DNA from: Candidatus Tidjanibacter faecipullorum
GTDB lineage: Bacteria; Bacteroidota; Bacteroidia; Bacteroidales; Rikenellaceae
NCBI GenBank assembly: GCA_019116245.1
Contig: DXCC01000031.1
Location: 1-64,000 of the forward strand
Direction of reading: 5' to 3'
Length of the DNA stretch: 64,000 nucleotides
Both the position numbers and the translations under genes were made by a program. Shown here piece by piece: positions 32,650 to 41,853 of this stretch. Below the pieces are notes generated by a model. That model ran no database searches. It had not been told where the DNA came from and worked only from the letters and a program-made list of their open reading frames with translations. Each line of letters opens with the position of its first letter. The stretch's first letter is position 1.

Positions 32650-33716
32650 TGAAACGGTTGTTGCTGACGCTGACCGTGATCCTGTTGGGCTTGCCGATGG
32701 TGCATGCCCAACAGATCCGTTTTGTATTCATGTCCGATCCGCACTATGGCCTGGAGCGCGAGTTCCGGGGACGGGAGGCTCGGGCCGAAGAGGTGAACCG
32801 GGTGATGGCCGGCGCAGTAGCTGCTCTGCCCGGCGAACGGCTGCCCGACGACGGGGGTGTCGGGGCGGGCGAGGCGATCGGGCCGCTCGACTTTGTCGTG
32901 TGCGGTGGCGACATAGCCAATCGTATGGAAGACGGCGTGCAGCCGGCTGCGGAGTCGTGGCGGGAGTTTGCCGCCACCTGGCTGGCGCCCGACATGCCCC
33001 GCGTGTGGATGCTGGCGGGCAACCACGACCTGTCGAATGCTATCGGCTATGTACGGCCCATGACGCCCGAACGGGATGCAACCTGTGCCGCAGAGATCTT
33101 CAACCGCACCATGCATCCCGATACGCTGCGCACGGCCGCCACGTTCGATTATGCGACCGACAAGGTCCACTATGTGGTGGATGTGTCGGGCGTCCGGTTC
33201 GTTTTTGCCGGCATGTGGCCCGATACGCCCACGCGGCGCTGGCTGGATGAAGCACTGGCCGGCAGCGATCGTCCCTGCCTGCTCTTCACCCATTCGGAGC
33301 CGGATGCCGAGGCCAAACAGTTCATCAACCCCTACGGCGACCACTCGATCAACGCTACGGACCGTTTCGAAAACTTGATCTGCGATACCTGCAGCGTGGC
33401 TCGCGGTGGAACGCCCCGCAGGGAGTATGGTCAGCTGGCTGCTTTTCTGGCCGGGCATCCGACGATCGTCGCCTGGTTTCACGGCAATACCAACTACAAC
33501 GAATTCTATACCTGGGAGGGGCCGGATCACAAGGTGGCGGTGCCCGTTTTCCGGGTCGATTCCTCCATGAAGGGCGAAATATCCGGTACGGACGAGTCCA
33601 TGCTCTCCTTCCAGGTGGTGTGCATCGACGTTGCCACCCGCCGGATGACGGTGCGCGAATATTTCTGGAACCGCACACCGGGCGAGTGGGGAGCATCCGC
33701 CACCGTGACGTTATAG
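32649..33716 (+). CDS. Secreted calcineurin-like metallophosphoesterase
   Basis: Signal peptide MKRLLLTLTVILLGLPMVHAQ; MSDPHYG, VCGGDIANR, AGNHDLSN, FTHSEPD; start overlaps previous stop (TAATG). Confidence 0.82.
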   Translation: MKRLLLTLTVILLGLPMVHAQQIRFVFMSDPHYGLEREFRGREARAEEVNRVMAGAVAALPGERLPDDGGVGAGEAIGPLDFVVCGGDIANRMEDGVQPAAESWREFAATWLAPDMPRVWMLAGNHDLSNAIGYVRPMTPERDATCAAEIFNRTMHPDTLRTAATFDYATDKVHYVVDVSGVRFVFAGMWPDTPTRRWLDEALAGSDRPCLLFTHSEPDAEAKQFINPYGDHSINATDRFENLICDTCSVARGGTPRREYGQLAAFLAGHPTIVAWFHGNTNYNEFYTWEGPDHKVAVPVFRVDSSMKGEISGTDESMLSFQVVCIDVATRRMTVREYFWNRTPGEWGASATVTL

Positions 33717-33732
33717 ACGGAGGAAAGTGCAG

Positions 33733-33767
33733 TCAGGGGACAGAAGGCGTGGCGTTCTGCCCCCTGA
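33733..33767 (+). terminator. 13-bp hairpin lacking a T tract after the metallophosphoesterase
   Basis: TCAGGGGACAGAA-ggcgtggcg-TTCTGCCCCCTGA (one G-U). Confidence 0.5.
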
Positions 33768-33826
33768 TTGGTGTGGGACGCGTCTTGATCCGTTGCGGCG
33801 GGGGGGCGGAACCTGTAAAATAATCC

Positions 33827-33834
33827 TATCTTTG
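33827..33834 (+). promoter_or_regulatory. -7 promoter element TATCTTTG
   Basis: TAnnTTTG match 22 nt before ORF at 33857. Confidence 0.55.
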
Positions 33835-33856
33835 TTAGGTAAACTCCTCAGTATTT

Positions 33857-34228
33857 ATGGTTACCGGCAATTTCAACTCTTTGGCCTTTTTCCGTGCCTA
33901 CTACCACATTCCAGCCAGCCGGAAGCTGGCCTGGGCGCTGATCGTCGAACAGGCGCAGGGGCTCCAGAAGGTGCGCCTCGGCGTGGTCTTCTGTCAGCAG
34001 CCGCATGTATATATCGACGTGGCCATGCGTCGGTTCTTTACGGAAGCAACCATCGGCAACGGCATGCTGTCCCGCAGGGTGTTTCCGGCCCGGCGCATCG
34101 CGCGGCAGGACGAGTATCTCTACGTGACCGACAACGGACTCTCCGCCGCCTTCTCCAAATCCTATATCCGGGATATCTATTTTACCGCGGTCTATTCACC
34201 CGAACTGATGCGTCAGGTGCTCTATTGA
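33857..34228 (+). CDS. Hypothetical protein, 123 aa
   Basis: Own promoter motif upstream and terminator downstream; no recognised family. Confidence 0.6.
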   Translation: MVTGNFNSLAFFRAYYHIPASRKLAWALIVEQAQGLQKVRLGVVFCQQPHVYIDVAMRRFFTEATIGNGMLSRRVFPARRIARQDEYLYVTDNGLSAAFSKSYIRDIYFTAVYSPELMRQVLY

Positions 34229-34246
34229 CCGGCGTGCACGATCTCG

Positions 34247-34290
34247 GCCGCCCCGGAGTGTGTCCTGCACGCCGGGGCGGCTTGTTTTGT
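34247..34290 (+). terminator. Intrinsic terminator
   Basis: GCCGCCCCGG-agtgtgtcctgcacg-CCGGGGCGGC-TTGTTTTG. Confidence 0.8.
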
Positions 34291-34336
34291 GAGAAGCGTG
34301 GGGGAGTGAACGCGTCTGGCGTGATGTTGTGCGGTG

Positions 34337-34358
34337 AATAGTTTGAAATCAAACTATT
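34337..34358. promoter_or_regulatory. Perfect 22-bp palindromic putative MarR operator
   Basis: AATAGTTTGA-aa-TCAAACTATT, covers -33 TTTG of marR promoter. Confidence 0.7.
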
Positions 34359-34372
34359 TTCAAGTATCTTTG
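34342..34372 (+). promoter_or_regulatory. marR operon promoter: -33 TTTG (34342-34345), -7 TATCTTTG (34365-34372)
   Basis: Both elements match, 19-bp spacer, ATG at 34401. Confidence 0.75.
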
Positions 34373-34400
34373 CGGCCCGATTACAGTATCTAGACCCGTT

Positions 34401-34834
34401 ATGACCTGTTCCGTTCCCGAATTGTTTCATCAGATTCTGAAAGTGAGGGCCGCTTTCCGGTCCGCCATGGCCAAGAGCCTGAAGGCGCACGACATTGACT
34501 TGTCGTTCGAGATGCTGCAGATTCTGCACAAGCTCCGGCAGCGGCAGGGGGTGACCCAGCAGGCACTGGCCGTCAGTACGGTGCGGGACAAGGCCAGCCT
34601 GACCAGTCTGCTTAACAACATGGAGCAGCGGGGACTGGTGGAGCGGCGCACGCTGGCCGAGGATGGGCGCAGCAAACTGATTTTTTGAGCCGGCAGGGTG
34701 AGGAGCTGGCCCGGCAGGTACAGCCGCTGGTGGATGAGGTGTACGGCTATGCCGAGGCAAAGGTGAATGGAGAGGCCGTGGCAGCTGCCATCGCCGTATT
34801 GGAGGAGGTGTATGAGACGTTGGAGCGCTATTAG
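34401..34834 (+). pseudogene. MarR-family regulator with frame break at T6 run (34681-34686)
   Basis: First ORF ends ...RRTLAEDGRSKLIF* at 34688; -1 frame continues LSRQGEELARQVQPLVDEVYGYAEAKVNGEAVAAAIAVLEEVYETLERY* to 34834. Confidence 0.8.
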
Positions 34835-36131
34835 TCTGGGCCTGTTGCTGGGACTCTGTACGTCCGGAGCGGTCCAGGCGCAGCCGGCGGACACCATTCG
34901 GCTGACCGTCGAGCAGCTCTTCGACCGGGGCACCTCCTGCAACCTGCAGCTGCAGGCCGACCTGCTCAAGGAGCGCATGGCCGAGGAGCGTCGCAAGGAT
35001 GCCCGCAAGCAGGCCTATCCGGATGTGGAAGTCGAACTGGCCGGCGGCGTGATCGGGCAGCCGGTGGTTTTCCTCCACGGCTTGACCGATCCGACCTATC
35101 CGGAGACGCCGGACTGGTCGCAGGATTACGGCATCGTGTTCCGGCAGCCCATCTACAAGTCCGGCAAGATTACGCTCGGCATCCAGAAGGCCGAACTGGA
35201 GCGGCAGATCGCCGTGCTGGAAACGGCCGAGGATGATGCCTCGGTCAAACTGGGGCTGTTGCAGCAGTATCTGAACCTTTTTTGCCTCTACAAACAGCAG
35301 GAGCTGCTGTCCTACAAGATCCGGGAGTCGGAACGGCGGCTGATCGACATCCGGCAGATGAAGCGCGAGGGGCTTATCACCAACAACGACGTGCTGCGCA
35401 GCGAGCTGCAGCTGACCGACGACCAGCTGGCGCTCACGGAGGTGAACGACGGCATTCTGCTGGTCTCCCAGCAGCTGGCCATTCTGCTGGCGCTGGACGA
35501 GGAGGCGGTCATCCGTCCCGACGAACAGTTTCTCGACCATGTGGTGCCGGAGGTGGAGGACTACGAACGGTATGTGTCGGCCGCCTATGCTGCCAATCCC
35601 GCCATGCAGGTGCTCGGCAAACGGATCGAACTTTCGCGCAACAACATCCGGTATGTCCGCTCGGATAATCTGCCTTCGCTCTATCTGGAGGGCGGCAACA
35701 CCTTTGCCCGGCCGATTACGCGCACGATGGTGGACCTGTACAACAATGCGTGGCGGATCGGCCTGACGCTGAACATTCCCGTGTCGGCCTTCTACAAGAA
35801 CCGGCACCGGCGGGCCGAGGCCGAGCAGCAGCTCCGGCTGGCGATCAACCAGGAGGAGCAGGGGCGGCAGCAGATCCGCATGCAGATCCGGACCGCCTTT
35901 CTGAAACACAAGGAGGCGCTCGAGCGGGCCGCCCGCATGAAACTCTCCATCGAACAGGCGCGGGAGAACTACCGCATCATGGAGAACCGCTACATGAACC
36001 AGCTGGTGATTCTGACCGACCTGCTGGATGCCAGTTCGCTCTACATGAATGCCGAGCTGCAGGCCATCACGGCCCGGACACAGGTCATCTATACCTACTA
36101 CGAATTGCAGAAGATCTGCGGAAATCTTTAG
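34812..36131 (+). CDS. TolC family outer membrane efflux protein
   Basis: MRRWSAISLGLLLGLCTSGAVQAQ signal; IRLTVEQLFDRGTSCNLQLQAD; start lies inside the -1 frame of marR. Confidence 0.9.
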   Translation: MRRWSAISLGLLLGLCTSGAVQAQPADTIRLTVEQLFDRGTSCNLQLQADLLKERMAEERRKDARKQAYPDVEVELAGGVIGQPVVFLHGLTDPTYPETPDWSQDYGIVFRQPIYKSGKITLGIQKAELERQIAVLETAEDDASVKLGLLQQYLNLFCLYKQQELLSYKIRESERRLIDIRQMKREGLITNNDVLRSELQLTDDQLALTEVNDGILLVSQQLAILLALDEEAVIRPDEQFLDHVVPEVEDYERYVSAAYAANPAMQVLGKRIELSRNNIRYVRSDNLPSLYLEGGNTFARPITRTMVDLYNNAWRIGLTLNIPVSAFYKNRHRRAEAEQQLRLAINQEEQGRQQIRMQIRTAFLKHKEALERAARMKLSIEQARENYRIMENRYMNQLVILTDLLDASSLYMNAELQAITARTQVIYTYYELQKICGNL

Positions 36132-36143
36132 GAAGAACTCGCT

Positions 36144-37214
36144 ATGGCAAGAACGCATAACAAACGATACATCGCGCTGAAACGGCAACGCAACCGGAAC
36201 ATCATCCTCAATACCGTGTGTGCGGTGTTCTTTCTGGCCGGTGCGCTTTGGTTCGCCCGCTTTTTCCTGAACCATCTGCGCTACGAAATGACCAACAACG
36301 CCTACGTCGATCAGTACATCGTACCGGTCAATATCCGGGTGTCGGGGTTCATTCGCGAGATCTGTTTCTCGGAACACCAGTATGTCCACCGGGGCGACAC
36401 GCTGCTGGTGTTGGATGACCGGGAGTACAAGATTCGCCTGCAGGAGGCCGTGGCCGCGCTGATGGATGCCGAGAATACGAAGGAGGTGCTCCATTCGGTG
36501 GTCAATACGGCGCGGATCAACGTGGCCGTGCAGGACGCCAACATGGCGGAGGCCCAGGCCCAGCTTTGGCAGACGGAGCAAGACTACCACCGCTACGAGC
36601 GGCTGCTGGCTGACGAGGCGGTTTCTCGGCAGCAGTTCGAGCAGATGAAGGCCTCCTACGATGCCTCGCAGGCGCGTTTCGAGGCGCTGAAGCAGCAGCG
36701 TGAGACGGCCCGCTCGCAGAGCGACGAGGCGGCCAAGCGGGCGGCGGGTGCCGATGCGACCATTCTGCATTGCGAGGCCGAACGGGACATGGCCGAACTG
36801 AATCTCTCCTACACGGTGGTGACCGCCCCTTTCGACGGATATATGGGGCGGCGTTCGCTCGAGGAGGGACAGTACATCCAGGCGGGGCAGAGCATCTCCT
36901 ATCTGGTGCGCGAGAATCAGAAATGGATTACGGCCAACTACAAGGAGACCCAGATCGGAAACATCTACCTCGGACAGAAAGTAAGAATCAAGGTGGATGC
37001 CTACAAGGACAAGAAAATCATGGGGATCGTGACGGCCATCTCGGAGGCGACCGGATCGAAATACGCCCTGATTCCGACGGACAATTCGGCCGGCAACTTC
37101 GTGAAGATCCAGCAGCGCATTCCGGTGCGGATCGACCTGGTGGATGTGGAAAAGGAGGATCTCGACCTGCTCCGGGCCGGCATGATGGTTGAGGTGGCGG
37201 CGATCAAGCGATGA
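36144..37214 (+). CDS. EmrA/HlyD-type adaptor
   Basis: One TM, YEMTNNAYVDQYIVPVNIRVSGFIREICFSEHQYVHRGDTLLVLDDREYKIRL; TVVTAPFDGYMGRRSLEEGQYIQAGQ. Confidence 0.92.
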   Translation: MARTHNKRYIALKRQRNRNIILNTVCAVFFLAGALWFARFFLNHLRYEMTNNAYVDQYIVPVNIRVSGFIREICFSEHQYVHRGDTLLVLDDREYKIRLQEAVAALMDAENTKEVLHSVVNTARINVAVQDANMAEAQAQLWQTEQDYHRYERLLADEAVSRQQFEQMKASYDASQARFEALKQQRETARSQSDEAAKRAAGADATILHCEAERDMAELNLSYTVVTAPFDGYMGRRSLEEGQYIQAGQSISYLVRENQKWITANYKETQIGNIYLGQKVRIKVDAYKDKKIMGIVTAISEATGSKYALIPTDNSAGNFVKIQQRIPVRIDLVDVEKEDLDLLRAGMMVEVAAIKR

Positions 37215-38806
37215 AACGGTACGTGCTGAATGTCCCGGTCCGGCCGTGGGTGCCGCAGTGGGTGGCGCTGGGGATGATGTTTCTCATCCTGCTCTCCGTA
37301 CTGATGATCAACGGTGCCTATGTGGGCAGCAGTATTGATGTGTCCGGAGCGCTGGGCACCACCCGCGAGGATATCATGATGGCCTACTATGCCTGCTCGG
37401 TCGGTATGGTGGTGGCCAATCCATTTGTGCAGAAAATCAGGCAGATGCTGACATCCAAATCGCTGCTGCTGGCCGATATGGGGGCGCAGGTGGTTCTGGC
37501 ACTGATCTGTGCACGGACCGATGCCGTGGAGATCATCATTCTGTGCAGTTTCCTGATCGGCGTGCTCAAAACGTTTCTGTTGCTGGAGTTCATCATTCTG
37601 ATGACCCCGTTCTTCAGTCCGGGCAACGTGCGCAGCGAATGTTACTCGTGGTTCTATCCGATCGTGTTCGGAGGCGGCCAGCTGTCGGTACCGCTGACGG
37701 CCTGGCTGGCCAATACCTACCATTGGCAGTATACCTACTATTTTGTCATCGTCCTGTTGCTGCTGACCATGGCCTGCGTGGTTGTCTTCTTCCACAACGG
37801 CCGGTTACCGCGCATGACCGTGCTGCGGGAAATCAACTACCGGAGCCCCTTTCTGCTCAGCGTGGCTTTTCTGATGATCGTCTATGTGGGTACCTACGGA
37901 AAGAATGCCGACTGGTTTGCCAACCGCTACATCACGCTGTTTGCGGTGCTCGGTGCGGTGACGCTGCTGCTGTTCATCGTCAGTCAGCGCTATGCACGCC
38001 ATCCGTATGTCAGTTTCCAGCCCTTCCGCCATATCAATTCGGTGGTGGGGTATCTGTTCACGTTTCTCTGCCTTTTTCTCAACAGCGACACCACGCTTGT
38101 CAACAGTTATGTGCAAAACATTCTGAATGTGGATAATGTGCATGCCAATCTCCTGGGATTGTTTACCATTCCGGGGTATGTGATTGCCGGCGTGATTGCC
38201 TTCTGGTGGTTTCGCTGGCAGCGGTGGCGCTTCCGCTATCTGATTGCGGCCGCCACGGGGCTGTTTGCCTGCTATTTCGCCTCCCTGTACTGGGGTATCG
38301 GACCCGACAGCCGCTATGAGGCCCTGTTCCTGCCCATGATTGTCAAGGGGATGGGAATGATGCTTTGCGTGATTGCCTTCGGCGTCTACACGGCCGAAAA
38401 ACTGGATGCCCGCTACCTGGTCTCCAACACCTTCTTCATGATTTCCGTGCGGTCGTTGCTGACGCCGGTGTTTGCCTATTCGTTCTGCAACAACATGCTC
38501 TATCAGGTGCAGCAGCGGAGCATGGGGCGGCTGGTCGAACACCTGACGCTGACCGATCCCCAGGCCGTGCAGCGTTATGCCGAACTGATGCAGGGCGGCA
38601 TGGGGCAGGGTTATCAACAGGCGGTGCAGATGGCCAACAGCAACCTGTATGCGCTGCTCCAGACCCAGGGACTGCTGTTGAGCCTGAAGATTCTGTTTGG
38701 CTATCTGCTGCTGGCGGCCGTGGTGCTGGCAGTGGCTTCGGCCCTGATTCCGTTCCACCAGACCGTTCGGGTGCCTGTGGTGCGCGCCGGAACCGACATG
38801 GCGTGA
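37211..38806 (+). CDS. EmrB-like MFS efflux transporter (DHA2)
   Basis: Many TM helices; ATGA overlap with EmrA-like gene. Confidence 0.85.
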   Translation: MKRYVLNVPVRPWVPQWVALGMMFLILLSVLMINGAYVGSSIDVSGALGTTREDIMMAYYACSVGMVVANPFVQKIRQMLTSKSLLLADMGAQVVLALICARTDAVEIIILCSFLIGVLKTFLLLEFIILMTPFFSPGNVRSECYSWFYPIVFGGGQLSVPLTAWLANTYHWQYTYYFVIVLLLLTMACVVVFFHNGRLPRMTVLREINYRSPFLLSVAFLMIVYVGTYGKNADWFANRYITLFAVLGAVTLLLFIVSQRYARHPYVSFQPFRHINSVVGYLFTFLCLFLNSDTTLVNSYVQNILNVDNVHANLLGLFTIPGYVIAGVIAFWWFRWQRWRFRYLIAAATGLFACYFASLYWGIGPDSRYEALFLPMIVKGMGMMLCVIAFGVYTAEKLDARYLVSNTFFMISVRSLLTPVFAYSFCNNMLYQVQQRSMGRLVEHLTLTDPQAVQRYAELMQGGMGQGYQQAVQMANSNLYALLQTQGLLLSLKILFGYLLLAAVVLAVASALIPFHQTVRVPVVRAGTDMA

Positions 38807-38869
38807 GCGGGGATGGTCGGCTGCGGCAAAAATCGCGGAGCGGATACTGGCCCGCTGTCCGGAATGTAT

Positions 38870-38877
38870 TATCTTTG
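38870..38877 (+). promoter_or_regulatory. -7 promoter element TATCTTTG
   Basis: TAnnTTTG match upstream of C1B peptidase. Confidence 0.55.
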
Positions 38878-38928
38878 CATTCGGCCGAACGATCGGTCAG
38901 CAAAACACATTTACCTAATTTTATCTAC

Positions 38929-40320
38929 ATGAAAAAAACGCTCTCTTTGGCGGCGATGCTGGCCCTGGCGTGCGGTTTCGCAGCCGAGGCACAGACGATC
39001 TCGGACGCCGATATCAGGCAAATGCGTGACAGTTTCCAGCGGGACAATGCGACCGTCGCAGCGCAGAATGCGCTGACCTCCACGGCCAACATCCAGTCGC
39101 TGGTGCGCAACCACGAGCTGGATGGCAAGATTGACCACTACTTCAAATACCGTGTGGACGTGCAGGGCAGCATCACCGATCAGAAACAGTCGGGCCGCTG
39201 CTGGATGTTCACCTCGATGAACGTGCTGCGTCCGGCCGTGATGAAACGCTACGGCCTGGCCGACTTTGACTTTTCGCACAGCTATCTTTATTTCTGGGAT
39301 ATTCTGGAGAAGTCAAACCTCTTCCTGGAGAATGTGATCGCCACCGCTTCGCGCGACATGGACGACCGGGAGGTGGCCCGCTATTTCTCCGCGCCGGTGG
39401 ATGACGGCGGCGTATGGAACCTCTACTACAATCTGGGCATCAAATACGGTGTGGTGCCTGCTACGGTCATGCCCGAGACGCCCCATTCCGAAAATACGGC
39501 CCAGATGATGGCCCTCATCAAGGAGAAACTCCGCCGGGAGGGCTATGCGCTCCGTCAGGCGGTCAATGCCGCCAAAGGCAAGCGGACAAAGGCTGTGGAG
39601 CAGCAGAAGGCTGCCGCGCTGAACGACATCTACCGCATGCTGGCGCTGTGTCTGGGCGAGCCGCCGGTCGAGTTCGAGTGGCGCTACCGCACGCAGGACG
39701 GCGAAGTGGTCTCCAAACACTACACACCGCAGGAGTTCTACGCCGAGATTACGCCGGATGACTATTCGCCGGAGAATTACGTCATGATCATGAACGACCC
39801 CACGCGCGAATATTACAAACTGTACGAGATTGCCAACTACCGCAATACGGTCGAAGGAGTGAACTGGGTGTATCTCAACCTGCCGAACGAGGTGATCAAA
39901 CAGGCTGCGTTGGCCTCCATCAAGCATAACGAGGCCATGTATGCCTCCTGCGACGTGAACAAGTATCTGGATCGTGTGGCAGGTCTGATGGATCCGTCGC
40001 TGTACGACTACGAGGCGCTGTTCGGTGTGGAGCTGTCGATGGACAAGAAGGCCCGCATCCTGACCCGTCAGAGCGGCTCGAGCCATGCCATGACGCTGAT
40101 CGGCGTCGATACCGACGAGAACGACGTGCCGGTCAAGTGGGAGTTTGAGAACAGCTGGGGCCCGCAGTACGGCAACCACGGCTATCTGACCTTCACGGAT
40201 GACTGGTTCGACGAGTACATGTTCCGACTGGTGGTGCACAAGAAATACTTGGATCAGAAGTCCGTCGAGGCGCTCGACCAGGAGCCGGTTCAGCTGCCCG
40301 TGTGGGACTACATGTTCTGA
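38929..40320 (+). CDS. Secreted C1-family peptidase (bleomycin hydrolase / aminopeptidase C-like)
   Basis: Signal peptide; QKQSGRCWMFTSMNVLRP active Cys; GSSHAMTLIGVD His; WEFENSWGPQYGNHGYLTFTDDW Asn. Confidence 0.92.
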   Translation: MKKTLSLAAMLALACGFAAEAQTISDADIRQMRDSFQRDNATVAAQNALTSTANIQSLVRNHELDGKIDHYFKYRVDVQGSITDQKQSGRCWMFTSMNVLRPAVMKRYGLADFDFSHSYLYFWDILEKSNLFLENVIATASRDMDDREVARYFSAPVDDGGVWNLYYNLGIKYGVVPATVMPETPHSENTAQMMALIKEKLRREGYALRQAVNAAKGKRTKAVEQQKAAALNDIYRMLALCLGEPPVEFEWRYRTQDGEVVSKHYTPQEFYAEITPDDYSPENYVMIMNDPTREYYKLYEIANYRNTVEGVNWVYLNLPNEVIKQAALASIKHNEAMYASCDVNKYLDRVAGLMDPSLYDYEALFGVELSMDKKARILTRQSGSSHAMTLIGVDTDENDVPVKWEFENSWGPQYGNHGYLTFTDDWFDEYMFRLVVHKKYLDQKSVEALDQEPVQLPVWDYMF

Positions 40321-40343
40321 TCCGCCGCCGCGGACAGCATGCA

Positions 40344-40382
40344 AAAACGGGACAAGGCCGCAAGGCTTTGTCCCGTTCTTTG
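40344..40382. terminator. Intrinsic terminator
   Basis: ACGGGACAA-ggccgcaaggc-TTTGTCCCGTTCTTTG. Confidence 0.75.
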
Positions 40383-40430
40383 TTGTAGCTGTTGTATGTG
40401 CCCGTCCGGTGTTTTTGGGGGCGGCGGGGA

Positions 40431-41657
40431 TCAGAAGTAGTCCGAGAAATAGGGCTGTCCGTCGGGAATGATCTCCTCCAGCAGGCGCAGTGTGCGGCGG
40501 TCGGTCCGGATGCGTTCGATCTTGGCCAGGTAGGTGGGGCGTTTGTACCCCATCAGCATGGTGGTGAGGGTCTGGATGTCCAGTTCGACCGACTTGCCGA
40601 CCGGTTCGGCGGAGACGGCAATGCCGTTCGGGGCGTTCTTGTCGGCCGTGATGCCGAATACGCCGTTGTTCCAGTGGGCCATCGGATCGGTGATGACAAA
40701 GTGGAACGGGCGGATGGTCCCTTCGAAGGGGTAGGCCTGCAGGAAACGTTCCACATCGACGATGCGTGCCATGAAGTAGGGTTCGATGGTCTCCTTGATC
40801 TGGCTCTCGTCGAGCAGAAAGGCCAGCGGTTCGCTCGTATAGATGTCGCCGCGCACGGCGTCAATCATCGAATAGTGGGCCCGGATGAAGTTCCACAACC
40901 CCTTGCGAGCCTCCTGGGTGAGATAGACCATCTCGCGGATGTGGAAGATGTCGTCCTCCACCCAGTAGAGCAGGAAGCCCTGCGGAACGTTTCTGGCATC
41001 GTGGTAGATGGCGGCGATCCGTTCGTCCTCGTTTTCCCAGCGCCAGTATTCCACCCATTCGAAATCGTTGCGGATCAGGGCACCGTGTGTGGTGCGGGCG
41101 AAGCGGTCGTAGATTTCGCGTACGACGGGATTTCCTACCGTAGTGCGTTCCACGTGGCCCGGCACGTCGATGGCCTGCGGAATTTCCGTGTCCTTCAGCT
41201 CGAAGGTGATGTGGTCCGACATGATCTCCCAACCCTTGCGGCGGTAGTAGGGAATGGAGTAGGGGTAGAGGTAGGAGATGTACTGGCCGGCCTTGCGCAT
41301 CTTTTCGAGCGCGCGGCGGATCAGGTCGTTCATCAGCCCCATGCCCGCAAATTCGGGATAGGTGCCCACGCCCGTGACGCCGCCCATCTTGAAGATGCAG
41401 TTGTGGATGTTCACCTCACAAGGGTAGATGCAGATTTGCGACACCAGCTGGTCTTCGGGCGTAAACCAGCCGAATACCTCGGCTTCCTGCAGAACGGGCC
41501 GCTTGGAGCGTTTCAGTTCGCCGTCTTCGTAGCCGCTCTCCTCCAGTTCGCGGTCGGTGACCTGGAAGACGTAGCGCAACAGCTCATTGTATTGGTCGAG
41601 GTATTTCAGCCCGACGGGTTTGACCCGGAGCGAATCTTTTATCTTGTGATCGGACAT
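40431..41657 (-). CDS. Eis-like GNAT N-acetyltransferase with SCP2-type C-terminus
   Basis: MGGVTGVGTYPEFAGMGLMNDLIRRALEKMRKAGQYISYLYPYSIPYYRRKGWE. Confidence 0.85.
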   Translation of the reverse strand: MSDHKIKDSLRVKPVGLKYLDQYNELLRYVFQVTDRELEESGYEDGELKRSKRPVLQEAEVFGWFTPEDQLVSQICIYPCEVNIHNCIFKMGGVTGVGTYPEFAGMGLMNDLIRRALEKMRKAGQYISYLYPYSIPYYRRKGWEIMSDHITFELKDTEIPQAIDVPGHVERTTVGNPVVREIYDRFARTTHGALIRNDFEWVEYWRWENEDERIAAIYHDARNVPQGFLLYWVEDDIFHIREMVYLTQEARKGLWNFIRAHYSMIDAVRGDIYTSEPLAFLLDESQIKETIEPYFMARIVDVERFLQAYPFEGTIRPFHFVITDPMAHWNNGVFGITADKNAPNGIAVSAEPVGKSVELDIQTLTTMLMGYKRPTYLAKIERIRTDRRTLRLLEEIIPDGQPYFSDYF

Positions 41658-41853
41658 GACACGATGCTTTGAGGAAAGCAAAGGTACGGAAAATAGCGCA
41701 AAGGTAGGCGGCCCGCAGGGGGACGATGCGGAGAAATTGCGGACGATGGGGTTGTAACGTGTGGTGCGGGCGGCCGAGACGGTCGGGTATACCGAAAAAA
41801 GACGGTCGCCGGCGTGATGGGGCGACCGTCAAGAGACGTGTGGGCGGCACGGA

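Noticed and set aside
34681-34688. Canonical X-XXY-YYZ programmed -1 frameshift site in marR
   Set aside because: The zero-frame codons ATT TTT TGA do not fit the canonical heptamer; only P-site or transcriptional slippage on the T6 run remains possible.
34182-36770. 862-aa minus-strand ORF opposite marR/tolC/emrA
   Set aside because: Shadow ORF with no recognisable domain; opposite strand encodes clear efflux genes.
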